Shown: one piece after another, positions 33,008 to 41,782 of the stretch | Layout of the letters: every line of letters begins with the position of its first letter | Position numbering within the stretch: the first letter of the stretch is position 1 | Assembly: GCF_005116675.2 (NCBI RefSeq) | Contig: NZ_CP050699.1 | Location: 2,999,001 to 3,063,000, forward strand | Direction of reading: 5' to 3' | Length of the DNA stretch: 64,000 nucleotides | Source of the DNA: Desulfosediminicola ganghwensis | GTDB taxonomy: Bacteria > Desulfobacterota > Desulfobulbia > Desulfobulbales > Desulfocapsaceae | Position numbers and translations under genes: made by a program | The notes under the pieces: model-generated | Databases searched by the model: none | The model's input: the letters and a program-made list of their open reading frames with translations, nothing else | What the model was told of the DNA's origin: nothing

Positions 33008-35365
33008 CTACAGCGGGTTCATGGTCCAGATACCGCAAGGGCAGGTATCTGCACAGAATCCACAGGCGATACATTTTTTATCGTCGGAGACATATTCAAA
33101 GTCGAAATCTGACTTGAATTCATATCCGTTCTGCGAACCGATAATTATCTCGCGGCGGGTAATGGCCCCGGTGGGACAGATGGTCTCACAGAGATGACAG
33201 TCACGACACGAAGCGCAGGAGAGGCATCGTTCCGCCTGATCCGTTTCGGTCGATCCCTTGGAACAAGGAGAGTAGTGATTAATGGTGAGTGCTCGTTTGC
33301 TGATAACCGATTTGTTAAACGGTTTGAACTCTTCACCTTTGCACTGGGCGATAATGAATTCGGCAGCTTCCTTACCGGCACCGAGTGCGTTGGTGGCAAG
33401 TCCTGGTTTTTCCACGTCACCGACGGCGAGTACATTGCCACTGGAAGTGACATGAGCCTTGTTGGTGGTGATCCAGGCGGCACCGCCCACTGTGATTGTC
33501 TCTACGGTATCAGGCAGGAACGAGAGAGCCGGTACATCACCGATAGAGATAAAGACCGATTGAGCCGGAATCAGGTCACCTTCGGCGGTTATCAGCCCCT
33601 CTTTGGTGATTTCCTTAGTGGAAACAGGCCAGCGAAATTGGGCGCCAAGTTCCTGGGCTGCCTCTTTTTCCTTGCCGAAAGCAAGCGGTTTCTGGATATC
33701 CACCAGGGTGACTTTCTCTGCACCAAGCCTATACGCTTCACAGGCAACATCACAGCCCACATTACCGGCACCGATCACAACCACCTCACGGCCCACTTCC
33801 ATCGGTGAGCTGCTCTTGGCTGATTTGAGGAAGTCCAGCGCGGCGGTTACATTCTCGTGACCAGGGAACTGCAGACGACGGGGCTCGTGAGTACCAATTG
33901 CAATAACTACGTAGTCGTAGTCCTTCTGTAATGCGGTGAACTTCTCCTTGCTCATCTCGGTATTCAGACTTACCTTGATGTTTTCCATGGAGTTAAAACG
34001 CTCAATCTCAATGTCCCAGATAGCCCGGGGGAGTCTCTCCCAGGGGATAACCTGGGCAAGCTTACCGCCAAGCTGGTCACCTGATTCGAAGATATGTGCG
34101 TGGACGCCGGCCAGAGCCAGCTGCCAGGCAACACTCATTCCTGCAGGGCCGCCACCGATGATGGCCACTTTTTTGCCGGTAGATGCTTGAGCTTCAGGGG
34201 CATGAAAGTTACCGACAGCCCGACCGAGAATATGCATGTCGATGGAGTCGTCAACACCTGTTCTGGAACAGTTCTCCATACAGAGGTTCGGGCATACGGC
34301 GCCGCAAACGGAGGCTGGCAGCGGGGTGTAGCGGAGCAGCATTTCGTAAGCTTCATCCGCTCTACCTTCGCGAATGAGTCTCAGACGGTCAATGGTCGGT
34401 ATATGTACCGGACAATAGTAGGTACAAGGCGCGGCTGATTCCTGATTGGCCCAGAAAGGTTTTTTGCGGCGCAGGTCATCGGTGACGATTGCTGCAATCG
34501 GGCTACGATCAAGGCCCGGGGCCAGATCGCGCAGCGGGTCGCCGCCGAAAGCTTTGTTCCAGTGCTCGTTGCGGAACTCAGCCATAGGCATAGGTCCCGA
34601 CCACATCAGGGCGCGCTCCTGTGGAGTAATGGCGATCAGGATCTGCCATTCATCACGCTTGGTGAGGGTCTCAAGCAACTCTTCGCGGCCAATTTTCTGC
34701 AGGTAGCCGGCCATATTTTCAGAAAGCCACTGCCATTGCTCGTCGTTAGGTACATCAAGCCGGGCATTGTTACGGGAAAATGAACTGTCGGTTTCACCGC
34801 GGAAGTAAATTGTACCACCAACCATACCGACACAGGGACGGTAGCCGAGGACATTCTCCGGGGTTTTGGCATCGATACCGCAAACTACAGCGATACCGCC
34901 ACAGTTGAACTCGGCAAAAGAGTCACCGGTCGAACCGAGAACCCAAAGCTCGGGTTTTTCATAGGCCGGGTTCCACTTGGTCATGGTGAGACCGCGGGCA
35001 CCTATTGAACCGGCAACGTATACTTTACCAGCGGCCATGGCGTTACAGGCACCATTGGTGGCATCACCGATAACGGTAATTTCCGCGCCGATGTTCAGGT
35101 AACCGAGGTCGTCTGAGGTTGCACCTTCACATTTGATGGAGGTGCCGGGTAAACCCATACAGCCGAGACGCTGCCCGGATGGGCCTTTAACTTTGATGTC
35201 GAGTCCGTCCTCGTGTTGAAGCCGGATACCGATGTTATGCTGGCCGTATGTTTCTAATAGCAGGGATGAGGCCTCAGACGCAGCAGAGCGAACCATCTTC
35301 TCAAACTTCATTGAGCTGATGCGTATTCCGTTGTTGTCGAGACCTTTTATAACAGTCGTAGTCAC
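33008..35365 (-). CDS. Glutamate synthase GXGXG domain fused to GltD-like oxidoreductase and ferredoxin
   Basis: The 785-residue chain joins three modules. Residues about 1-250 are the GXGXG beta-helix normally at the C-terminus of GltB (GDATNGACNAMAAGKVYVAGSIGARG, GGTIYFRG). Residues about 310-690 are a GltD-like FAD/NAD(P)H oxidoreductase with its N-terminal Fe-S cysteines (CTYYCPVHIPT, CGAVCPNLCMENC) and two dinucleotide loops (AIIGGGPAGMS, VVIGAGNVGCD). The C-terminus carries two more [4Fe-4S] sites (CRDCHLCETICP and CIACGFCADTCP). It would pass electrons to the FMN subunit encoded upstream. The start is a GTG at 35365 with GAGGAG six bases before it. It is the last gene of the operon. 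Confidence 0.88.
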   Translation of the reverse strand: MTTTVIKGLDNNGIRISSMKFEKMVRSAASEASSLLLETYGQHNIGIRLQHEDGLDIKVKGPSGQRLGCMGLPGTSIKCEGATSDDLGYLNIGAEITVIGDATNGACNAMAAGKVYVAGSIGARGLTMTKWNPAYEKPELWVLGSTGDSFAEFNCGGIAVVCGIDAKTPENVLGYRPCVGMVGGTIYFRGETDSSFSRNNARLDVPNDEQWQWLSENMAGYLQKIGREELLETLTKRDEWQILIAITPQERALMWSGPMPMAEFRNEHWNKAFGGDPLRDLAPGLDRSPIAAIVTDDLRRKKPFWANQESAAPCTYYCPVHIPTIDRLRLIREGRADEAYEMLLRYTPLPASVCGAVCPNLCMENCSRTGVDDSIDMHILGRAVGNFHAPEAQASTGKKVAIIGGGPAGMSVAWQLALAGVHAHIFESGDQLGGKLAQVIPWERLPRAIWDIEIERFNSMENIKVSLNTEMSKEKFTALQKDYDYVVIAIGTHEPRRLQFPGHENVTAALDFLKSAKSSSPMEVGREVVVIGAGNVGCDVACEAYRLGAEKVTLVDIQKPLAFGKEKEAAQELGAQFRWPVSTKEITKEGLITAEGDLIPAQSVFISIGDVPALSFLPDTVETITVGGAAWITTNKAHVTSSGNVLAVGDVEKPGLATNALGAGKEAAEFIIAQCKGEEFKPFNKSVISKRALTINHYSPCSKGSTETDQAERCLSCASCRDCHLCETICPTGAITRREIIIGSQNGYEFKSDFDFEYVSDDKKCIACGFCADTCPCGIWTMNPL

Positions 35366-35432
35366 TGATAACTCCTCATGTCAAGTAACGGAGTATATTG
35401 AACTCCGTTACGTGTTTGTTCATTATGTCGGT

Positions 35433-37073
35433 CTAGCAGACGTATTTGATTTGCAGCCTTTCTGCGGCAGCTTTATCTGCGATACCCAGGGCGTCGGACA
35501 TACCGACCGGCAGACACTGGGAGCGTCCGAGCGGAGCCATGATCTTCTTGACCTCAGTGTTGATAGACATATATACGTCTGCAACGCGTTCGGCGACCTT
35601 GTCCGGGTCAAGACGTCTGTAAAGTTTCGGGCTCTGGCTGGTAATACCCTTCGGGCAGATACCGGTGTTGCAGACGTTGCAGCGGTTCTTCTCGTTGCCG
35701 AGGCAGCCGCCGACGGCCTGCATGATATATTTACCGATATGGACACCTGATGCACCGAGCATAACGAGAGCCATGCCGTTCTGGGCAACGTTGCCGTTTT
35801 TGCCGATACCGCCGGCTGCAAAGATCGGGATCTCGTTCTGTTTACCCTGTGCTGCGAGATCAAGATAACACTCGCGAACACAGGAAGCGACCGGATGACC
35901 GGTGGCATCCATGGAGACGTTATAAGCCGCACCGGTTCCGCCGTCGATACCGTCTATCATCAAGCCGGCTGCGTATGGGTTACGAACCAGGTTGTTCAAT
36001 ACGGATTTGGCAGAAGTTGATGCGGAAATTTTAGGATATACCGGCACCTTGTGCTCAAACGCTGTGGAGAGGGTTTGAACCATTTTCATGACACTCTCTT
36101 CAATGGAGTAGAGAGTCTGATGAACAGGCGGTGAAGGCAGGTCAACAGCTTCCGGAACACCACGCAGGCGTGCAATCAGTTTGGAAACTTTATACCACAT
36201 GAGCAGTCCGCCATCTCCAGGCTTGGCACCCTGGCCATACTTGATCTCGATGGCTGCAGGCATGCACTGCATCTCCGGAATGGCACGGATGATCTCATCC
36301 CAGCCGAAGTAGCCGGAAGCGATCTGCAAAATAATGTATTTAAGGTAAGGGCTTCTCAATACCCAAGGTGGGCAGCCGCCCTCACCGGTACACATGACGA
36401 CCGGGATACCGAGTACTTCATTACAGTAGGCGACACCCTGCAGCATTCCGAGCCACATGTTTGGCGACAGTGCACCAAAGGACATGGAGCCGATCACGAA
36501 CGGAAATATTTCGCGGGTTGGTGGTATCCAGCCGCCGTTGATGGTTCTGTCGAGAAAATCCTCAGGGGAAAGTACGCGCCCGAGAGTGGTGGTGACATTG
36601 AACTCGTGACGACCCGCATCGAGCGCAGGGTCAGTCAGCATCGAAATACGGTCGAACATGATGCGATCGAGCAGGGTCGGACCTTCGACATTTCTACGGC
36701 CGCCGCGCTTGTTCGGTTCACCTTTCTGGTTGTTGAAGAATACTGAACGATTTTCGTTGGAATTCGGCACCGGCGTGATTGCCTCATTGGGGCAGACCAT
36801 GGAACACATGGAGCAGCCAATGCAGGCATTAGCCATCTTGGTTCTCTGACGAATTCCGACGAAGGTTTTATAATCGCTGCCACGTTTTTTGCTCAGCACA
36901 TCTACACGAGGGACTCTTTGTCTCCGGTAGGTGAGGTGAATTGCCCCTTTTGGGCATATGGCAGTACATTTTCCACACAGGGTACAGCGATCCTCCCGAT
37001 GCTGGATGATCCACTGTAAATCAGTGTAGCTTAGGCTGCTTGGGGTAACGGTAACTGATTGTGTTGAGACCAT
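35433..37073 (-). CDS. gltB: Glutamate synthase FMN-binding domain subunit with N-terminal ferredoxin
   Basis: The 546-residue protein begins with two [4Fe-4S] motifs (CTLCGKCTAICP and CIGCSMCSMVCP). The glutamate synthase central/FMN domain follows: SFGALSPNMW, EIKYGQGAKPGDGGLL, GIDGGTGAAY and IPIFAAGGI. It condenses 2-oxoglutarate with ammonia delivered by the amidotransferase subunit to make glutamate. This free-standing form is the archaeal-type arrangement also seen in anaerobic bacteria. The start at 37073 overlaps the end of the amidotransferase gene by 43 bp and has AAGGA eight bases upstream. Confidence 0.9.
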   Translation of the reverse strand: MVSTQSVTVTPSSLSYTDLQWIIQHREDRCTLCGKCTAICPKGAIHLTYRRQRVPRVDVLSKKRGSDYKTFVGIRQRTKMANACIGCSMCSMVCPNEAITPVPNSNENRSVFFNNQKGEPNKRGGRRNVEGPTLLDRIMFDRISMLTDPALDAGRHEFNVTTTLGRVLSPEDFLDRTINGGWIPPTREIFPFVIGSMSFGALSPNMWLGMLQGVAYCNEVLGIPVVMCTGEGGCPPWVLRSPYLKYIILQIASGYFGWDEIIRAIPEMQCMPAAIEIKYGQGAKPGDGGLLMWYKVSKLIARLRGVPEAVDLPSPPVHQTLYSIEESVMKMVQTLSTAFEHKVPVYPKISASTSAKSVLNNLVRNPYAAGLMIDGIDGGTGAAYNVSMDATGHPVASCVRECYLDLAAQGKQNEIPIFAAGGIGKNGNVAQNGMALVMLGASGVHIGKYIMQAVGGCLGNEKNRCNVCNTGICPKGITSQSPKLYRRLDPDKVAERVADVYMSINTEVKKIMAPLGRSQCLPVGMSDALGIADKAAAERLQIKYVC

Positions 37074-38173
37074 ATGGTTAATTCCTTTCTATGGGGAGGG
37101 ATGATAACTGTATGTTCGCGCATTGGCTGGAAGTCGAGGGATGGGTCCCGGTCGGGAACCAGTGCGTCTACGCCACAAATCTCTGAGGCAATGGCCCAGG
37201 CGCCATCACGGCCGCCAACGGTTGCCGGGCGCAGTTTCTTCTGGTCCATTACCAGCATGCAGGTTTCGTCCGGCAGAGTACCGATGACAGCGTTGGGACC
37301 ATCGATTACCAGGCGACGACAAACATTGCGCAGACCTTTTAAGAACTCTCCCTGGGGATGCTTTTCAAGCTCTTTGGAACTGAGTGGAGTGATGATATGT
37401 TTGTACGCCTCAAGCGGCAGCTTGAGCTGTTTGAGTGTGTAGTGCAGAATATGGGCAAATACTTCAGAGTCACTCTGGTAGCCAATGTACCCTGGGATGT
37501 TTTTGCCAAGCAGCCAATCTTTAATCGGTACGAAGGCGGTGTTCTCACCATTGGTCATGGTGGCAATACCTTCTATAAAGAATGGGTGGCAGGCGTACAG
37601 GTTAATGCCGTAGTTGGTGTTCTGCCGACCCTGGGCCATGCAGACACGCGACTTGATCTGGCCGTCCCATAAAGAGAGTGCGTTGCCGATCTCAAGCGGC
37701 CAACCGACTTCCTTGATCATCGCAACATCAGGATAGAAGGAGAATACTGTCAGGTCGTTGTTGTTGTCCTCACCCAGCTTTCTTAAGGCGAGACGAGTGA
37801 GTAGCAATTCCCTTTCGCGCTCTTCCTGCGGTTTGTCTTTAAATTCAACAGGCATGCGGTAGGCACGAAGAAAGTATCTGTAGCGGTCTTTGGCTTCGAT
37901 GAGTTCCGGACGCATGGTGAAACGATGGTCATATTTGAGCTCGTATCCGCGTTCATCCATGAACTCATCCATGCGCTGTTCCGCTTTTTTAGAATGTGCG
38001 ATTCCGGAAAGAATCGGGAAGCGCGGATTGTATTTGAAATCTTCAAACTCCATCCCGCGAAGTAGCAGTCCAAGCCCGGAGCCATCATAACCTTCCTGCA
38101 TGGCTTCCATTGCCTGTATCACTTCGTACGGGGAGAATGGTTCATTCGCTGTTTTTAGAGCTAAGCGACACAT
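37031..38173 (-). CDS. Glutamate synthase class II glutamine amidotransferase subunit
   Basis: The product starts MCRLA, so Cys2 becomes the N-terminal nucleophile after Met removal, as in class II (Ntn) amidotransferases. Supporting motifs are GDGSGLGLL-like DGSGLGLLL near residue 31, GRQNTNYGINLYACHPFF, and MTNGENTAFVPIKDWL (the conserved NGE). It hydrolyses glutamine and feeds ammonia to the FMN subunit encoded next. GGAG lies five bases before the ATG. It is the first gene of the three-gene glutamate synthase operon. Confidence 0.88.
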   Translation of the reverse strand: MCRLALKTANEPFSPYEVIQAMEAMQEGYDGSGLGLLLRGMEFEDFKYNPRFPILSGIAHSKKAEQRMDEFMDERGYELKYDHRFTMRPELIEAKDRYRYFLRAYRMPVEFKDKPQEERERELLLTRLALRKLGEDNNNDLTVFSFYPDVAMIKEVGWPLEIGNALSLWDGQIKSRVCMAQGRQNTNYGINLYACHPFFIEGIATMTNGENTAFVPIKDWLLGKNIPGYIGYQSDSEVFAHILHYTLKQLKLPLEAYKHIITPLSSKELEKHPQGEFLKGLRNVCRRLVIDGPNAVIGTLPDETCMLVMDQKKLRPATVGGRDGAWAIASEICGVDALVPDRDPSLDFQPMREHTVIIPPHRKELTIWSQHNQLPLPQAA

Positions 38174-38462
38174 GGTTTCTCCTGCTGAAAATAAAGAAAG
38201 TAGCCCGGATGGGCTATGTTAAACGCGTCTATGAGGTACAAGCCGGGACGGGGATTCCTGCCGGATGAACAAAGACTAGAAAATTACGATACTGCGAAGT
38301 TGGATTTGTAGATTTAAATAAAATTCCAGAGAAAGTCAAGAAAAATACTATATTGTCAGATTTCTGGCAAAAATTCAGAATAATATTCAAAAATGTAAAA
38401 AAAGAGGTGCTCAATTGTCGGTATGGGCAATTACGGAGTAAGAGGAGCAGGGAGGTCATTCA

Positions 38463-38540
38463 ATGAAAAATTGTATGGATTGGTTTAAATCAGGATTTTT
38501 TATCTGTAAAGATGGGGCAGGCGCCCTGTTTATCTCGTGA
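38463..38540 (+). CDS. Candidate 25-residue peptide
   Basis: ATG at 38463 lies six to seven bases after GGGAGG. The frame encodes MKNCMDWFKSGFFICKDGAG and ends with ALFIS. The mix of charged and aromatic residues looks peptide-like, but no family is recognised and chance is quite possible. Confidence 0.22.
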   Translation: MKNCMDWFKSGFFICKDGAGALFIS

Positions 38541-38773
38541 AATGTGAAGATTAGGCTGTTGGTGCCAGGAACTGTATATTGAGTTTCATCGTAAAGGTGG
38601 CACTATGATCTGAACTAAGCCTGATCTGGTGGAATACCAGTTGGAGGGCTCACCTTGCAGGACCCGGGTGGAGTGAATGATTCTCTGCCGACGGAAGTAT
38701 TGCAGTTGAGCAGAAATGCAGGCCCAACACAGCTGCTTGAGATGCCGGTGCCTGGGGAGTGGTAGGAAATAAA

Positions 38774-38820
38774 AAACGCCAGTTACCTTAGCGATGGAGT
38801 CGCAGAGTATGCTGGCGTTT
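38774..38820 (-). terminator. Terminator of the tatA pair
   Basis: AACGCCAG pairs with CTGGCGTT across a long, partly structured loop. Flanking A-rich sequence on the left gives a U tract on the minus strand after the second tatA gene. Confidence 0.6.
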
Positions 38821-38840
38821 AAAAATCAGGGTGAAAGGGG

Positions 38841-39086
38841 CTATTTCAAAATGCGGCCGATGTCTTTGACCTGATCAACTTTTTCTTTGATCTCTGCGGC
38901 TTCTTTGACGCCTGGGATATCATCGACGATCTTCTTGGTTTCTCCTTCAACGTCACTGACGCCTTTTTTGAAAGAGGAGATGGCCTTGCCAAGTCCGTGT
39001 CCGATCTCTGGAAGCTTTTTGCCACCGAAAACGAGCACTCCTATGGCAAGAATTACAATTAGCTCAGGTGTGCCGAGTCCAAACAT
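38841..39086 (-). CDS. tatA: Twin-arginine translocase component TatA/TatE
   Basis: The 81-residue protein has the TatA layout: a short N-terminal membrane helix (PELIVILAIGVLVFGGKKLPEIG), the FGGKKLPE hinge, an amphipathic helix (GLGKAISSFKKGVSD) and a charged tail. TatA multimers form the export path for folded Tat substrates. It follows a second tatA gene by 60 bp; no tatB or tatC is in the window. Confidence 0.92.
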   Translation of the reverse strand: MFGLGTPELIVILAIGVLVFGGKKLPEIGHGLGKAISSFKKGVSDVEGETKKIVDDIPGVKEAAEIKEKVDQVKDIGRILK

Positions 39087-39146
39087 GATTTGCTCCTAAG
39101 GGGCTGTTGCTTCTAATGCGATGTAGCGAGAGGTTTGATCAAAAAA

Positions 39147-39341
39147 CTAAGCGGTCTTGTCGCTGTTGTCTTTCTTGTCCTCATCAATTTTCTTGGGATC
39201 CTCTTCCTGACGGGTAGCCTCTTTGAAATTTTTAATACCTTTACCAATTCCGGAGCCGATCTCTGGAAGTTTACCTGCTCCAAAAATAATTACAATAATA
39301 ACCAGAATAACGATGAGTTCCGGCATTCCAAGTCCGAACAT
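39147..39341 (-). CDS. tatA: Twin-arginine translocase component TatA/TatE, second copy
   Basis: This 64-residue paralogue shares the [13 protein letters not shown] opening, the [21 protein letters not shown] hinge/amphipathic helix and a strongly charged Asp/Lys tail. It is the upstream member of the pair. The two differ mainly in the tail, suggesting an old tandem duplication with possible division of work. Confidence 0.9.
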   Translation of the reverse strand: MFGLGMPELIVILVIIVIIFGAGKLPEIGSGIGKGIKNFKEATRQEEDPKKIDEDKKDNSDKTA

Positions 39342-39495
39342 ATATTTACCTCGGCGAAAGAAATTACAATAAACTGACCATCTTTAGCCTAGACGGATGG
39401 TCTTAAAAAAGTGCCACTAGAATGTAGAGTAGAATCGACAGAAAGTCAAGGATGTTGGATTCCCGGCCGATTGCCCTGACAATTATCAAATTATG

Positions 39496-40809
39496 TCATG
39501 TGCTTTTTATGACTTGAGCGATTGCTGCAGCTTTTGCGAGAATTTTTTCCTCGTCAAGAGTGGTGAGTTTCCTGTCTCGCATGACGACCTTCCCGTTAAT
39601 GACCGAGTGAAGCACATCCCCGCCCCGTGCAGCATAGACCATGTGTGATGGTATATTATAACAGGGCGTCAGGTGAGGCTGATCGAGGTCGATGACGATG
39701 CAGTCAGCTTTTTTGCCAACCTCCAGCGTGCCGATATTCTGGTCGGCATTCAAGGCTATCGCACCACCTATGGTGGCGGCAGTGAGAGTGGTTTCCGCGT
39801 CCATCACGGTGGGATCACTATGTATTGCTTTATGAATTTTTGCCACACTGTTCATCTCGCCGAACATGTCCACATCATTATTAGAAGCGCTGCCGTCAGT
39901 GCCGAGAGAGAGGTGGGCTCCGGAATTGAGGAGTTCGACCACCGGGGCTGTACCTGAGGCGAGTTTCATGTTGGATTCAAGGCAGTGGCTTATTTTTACT
40001 TCGTTGCTGGCAAGGATTTCAATTTCCTCATCATCCAGCTTAACACAGTGTGCTGCCAGCACATTGGGGCCAAGTAGATTAAGTGACTGCAGATGCCGAA
40101 CCGGTGATTTGCCGTATCGTTCTGTACAGGTATCAACTTCTGACTGATTTTCCGAGAGATGGATATGATAGATGCTGTTTTCCTTCGCTGCAACTTCTCC
40201 CAGTCTTTCCAGTAGTTGCGGTGAGCAGGTGTAGACACTGTGCGGATCGGCAGTAACAGTGATTAGCTGGTCGTCCCGGTAGTGATCGAACATTTCCTGA
40301 ATATAGCTGAAACCATTCTCCAGTGGACCGTAGCAGGGTGATGGGAAATCATAGAGAACTTCACCAACCCAGCAACGCATACCGGCTGTTTGTGCTGCTT
40401 TAGCGACCTCTTTCGTGAAGAGATACATGTCACAAAAGCTGGTTGTGCCGGATTTAATCATCTCTGCGATAGAGAGCAGCGTTGAATGGTAGACGATTTC
40501 CGGTGTAAGTTTGGCTTCCGCCGGAAAGATATGGTCCTGCAGCCAGGTCATCAGCGGCAGGTCATCGGCGATACCCCTGAAGCATGCCATTGCAGCGTGG
40601 GTGTGGGTGTTTACCAGCCCTGGCATCACCAGACCGTGGGGGGTGTGAAGATGTTCGGCTTGCGGGTATTTACCGGTGAGTAAGCCGGTGGGCGCTATTT
40701 CTGTTATGGCGTTACCTGTTACAGCTACTCCGTGGTTATGGAGCACAGAGGACTGGCTGGCGGCAGGGAGCAGGTACTCACCGCTTATTATGAGATCCGG
40801 TTGTTCCAT
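39496..40809 (-). CDS. Amidohydrolase, MTA/SAH (or 5'-deoxyadenosine) deaminase type
   Basis: The 437-residue protein belongs to the cytosine-deaminase-like amidohydrolases. It has the metal ligands in VNTHTHAAM, HIHLSE, LAAHCV and the catalytic Asp in LGTDGSASNN, plus the family signature HTHAAMACFRGIADDLPLMTWL. These enzymes deaminate 5'-methylthioadenosine, S-adenosylhomocysteine or 5'-deoxyadenosine to inosine derivatives. The PNP gene just upstream could then cleave the product, giving a salvage route for by-products of SAM chemistry. GGAG lies six bases before the ATG. The exact substrate cannot be read from sequence. Confidence 0.82.
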   Translation of the reverse strand: MEQPDLIISGEYLLPAASQSSVLHNHGVAVTGNAITEIAPTGLLTGKYPQAEHLHTPHGLVMPGLVNTHTHAAMACFRGIADDLPLMTWLQDHIFPAEAKLTPEIVYHSTLLSIAEMIKSGTTSFCDMYLFTKEVAKAAQTAGMRCWVGEVLYDFPSPCYGPLENGFSYIQEMFDHYRDDQLITVTADPHSVYTCSPQLLERLGEVAAKENSIYHIHLSENQSEVDTCTERYGKSPVRHLQSLNLLGPNVLAAHCVKLDDEEIEILASNEVKISHCLESNMKLASGTAPVVELLNSGAHLSLGTDGSASNNDVDMFGEMNSVAKIHKAIHSDPTVMDAETTLTAATIGGAIALNADQNIGTLEVGKKADCIVIDLDQPHLTPCYNIPSHMVYAARGGDVLHSVINGKVVMRDRKLTTLDEEKILAKAAAIAQVIKST

Positions 40810-40927
40810 GGGATACTCCAGAAAGAAAATAAGATTTGTGAATACAGCCTATTGAGATCTTGATTGGCTGTGAACATACCACGACAGCAACCTGGTCGCA
40901 TCTCGATTTCGCCATCGACAGGGTGAC

Positions 40928-41782
40928 CTAAATGGAGAGTGATGGCAATCTGCGGGTTACCTCTGTAACCAGCTGCTGGAGTTGCGGAGTTACTTTGGCA
41001 GCAGTAGCTATAATGTCTTCAAGAAGGATCGGCTGAAAATTGTCAGGATCGTTAACATTGGAAACAACCGAGAGACCGAGTACTTCCATGCCAGCGTGGC
41101 GCGCTACGATCACCTCCGGCACAGAAGACATTCCCACAGCATCCGCTCCGGAATCACGCAGCCACCTGGTTTCCGCAGGCGTCTCCAGACTTGGGCCTGG
41201 TATACAGGCATAGGTGCCGCTTATCACGTTTTTCAGGCCGCAGGTTGTGGCACAATCCATGGCTGTTTTAATAAGGCCGGGGTGGTAGGGCACTGAAAGA
41301 TCTGGAAAGCGCGGTCCCCACTCATCAATATTTGGACCACGAAGGGGATTTTCGCCGAGGAAATTCAGATGATCTCTGATCGCCATAATAGAGCCGGGAG
41401 CGATGATCGGGTTGAGGCCGCCGGCAGCATTGGTGAGAATGAGTAGTCTGGCCCCAAGGAGTGACAGTACCCTGATGGGAAAGGTCACTTCTTTGGTTGA
41501 GTAGCCTTCGTAAAAGTGAAATCGGCCTTGTAGTACAGCCACCTGCTCACCTTCAAGAGTACCTATAATCAGGTTACCCTGATGGCTTTCAACGGTGGAG
41601 GCAGGAAAATGAGGTATTTCAGAATAGGGAATTACCAGCGCATTTTCGACTTTGTCGGCAAAACCGGAGAGCCCGGTACCAAGCTGGATCACAGTGCGGG
41701 GCATAAACGGGAGTGTGTCACGAAAATGGGCGACACACTCCGTTACTTTCCTGACATGAGCTGCAAAGCTTGAATCAGCCAT
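40928..41782 (-). CDS. Purine nucleoside phosphorylase (trimeric type)
   Basis: The 284-residue protein has the PNP/MTAP family features VIQLGTGLSGF, GRFHFYEGY, LILTNAAGGLNP, PGPSLETPAETRWLRDSGADAVGMSSVPE and the conserved Asn in VVSNVNDPD. It splits purine (or 5'-modified) nucleosides with phosphate into base and ribose-1-phosphate. Its ATG overlaps the thrC stop by 8 bp (ATGGCTGA), so translation is probably coupled. The deaminase gene follows. Inosine/guanosine versus 5'-methylthioinosine preference is open. Confidence 0.85.
   Translation of the reverse strand: MADSSFAAHVRKVTECVAHFRDTLPFMPRTVIQLGTGLSGFADKVENALVIPYSEIPHFPASTVESHQGNLIIGTLEGEQVAVLQGRFHFYEGYSTKEVTFPIRVLSLLGARLLILTNAAGGLNPIIAPGSIMAIRDHLNFLGENPLRGPNIDEWGPRFPDLSVPYHPGLIKTAMDCATTCGLKNVISGTYACIPGPSLETPAETRWLRDSGADAVGMSSVPEVIVARHAGMEVLGLSVVSNVNDPDNFQPILLEDIIATAAKVTPQLQQLVTEVTRRLPSLSI

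Larger units (their letters stand above)
38174..38840. other. 667-bp intergenic region between glutamate synthase and tatA genes
   Basis: The left part must carry the glutamate synthase promoter on the minus strand. A small + strand ORF at 38463-38540 has a good ribosome-binding site. The rest is not recognisably coding, and a hairpin at its right end terminates tatA. Confidence 0.4.
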
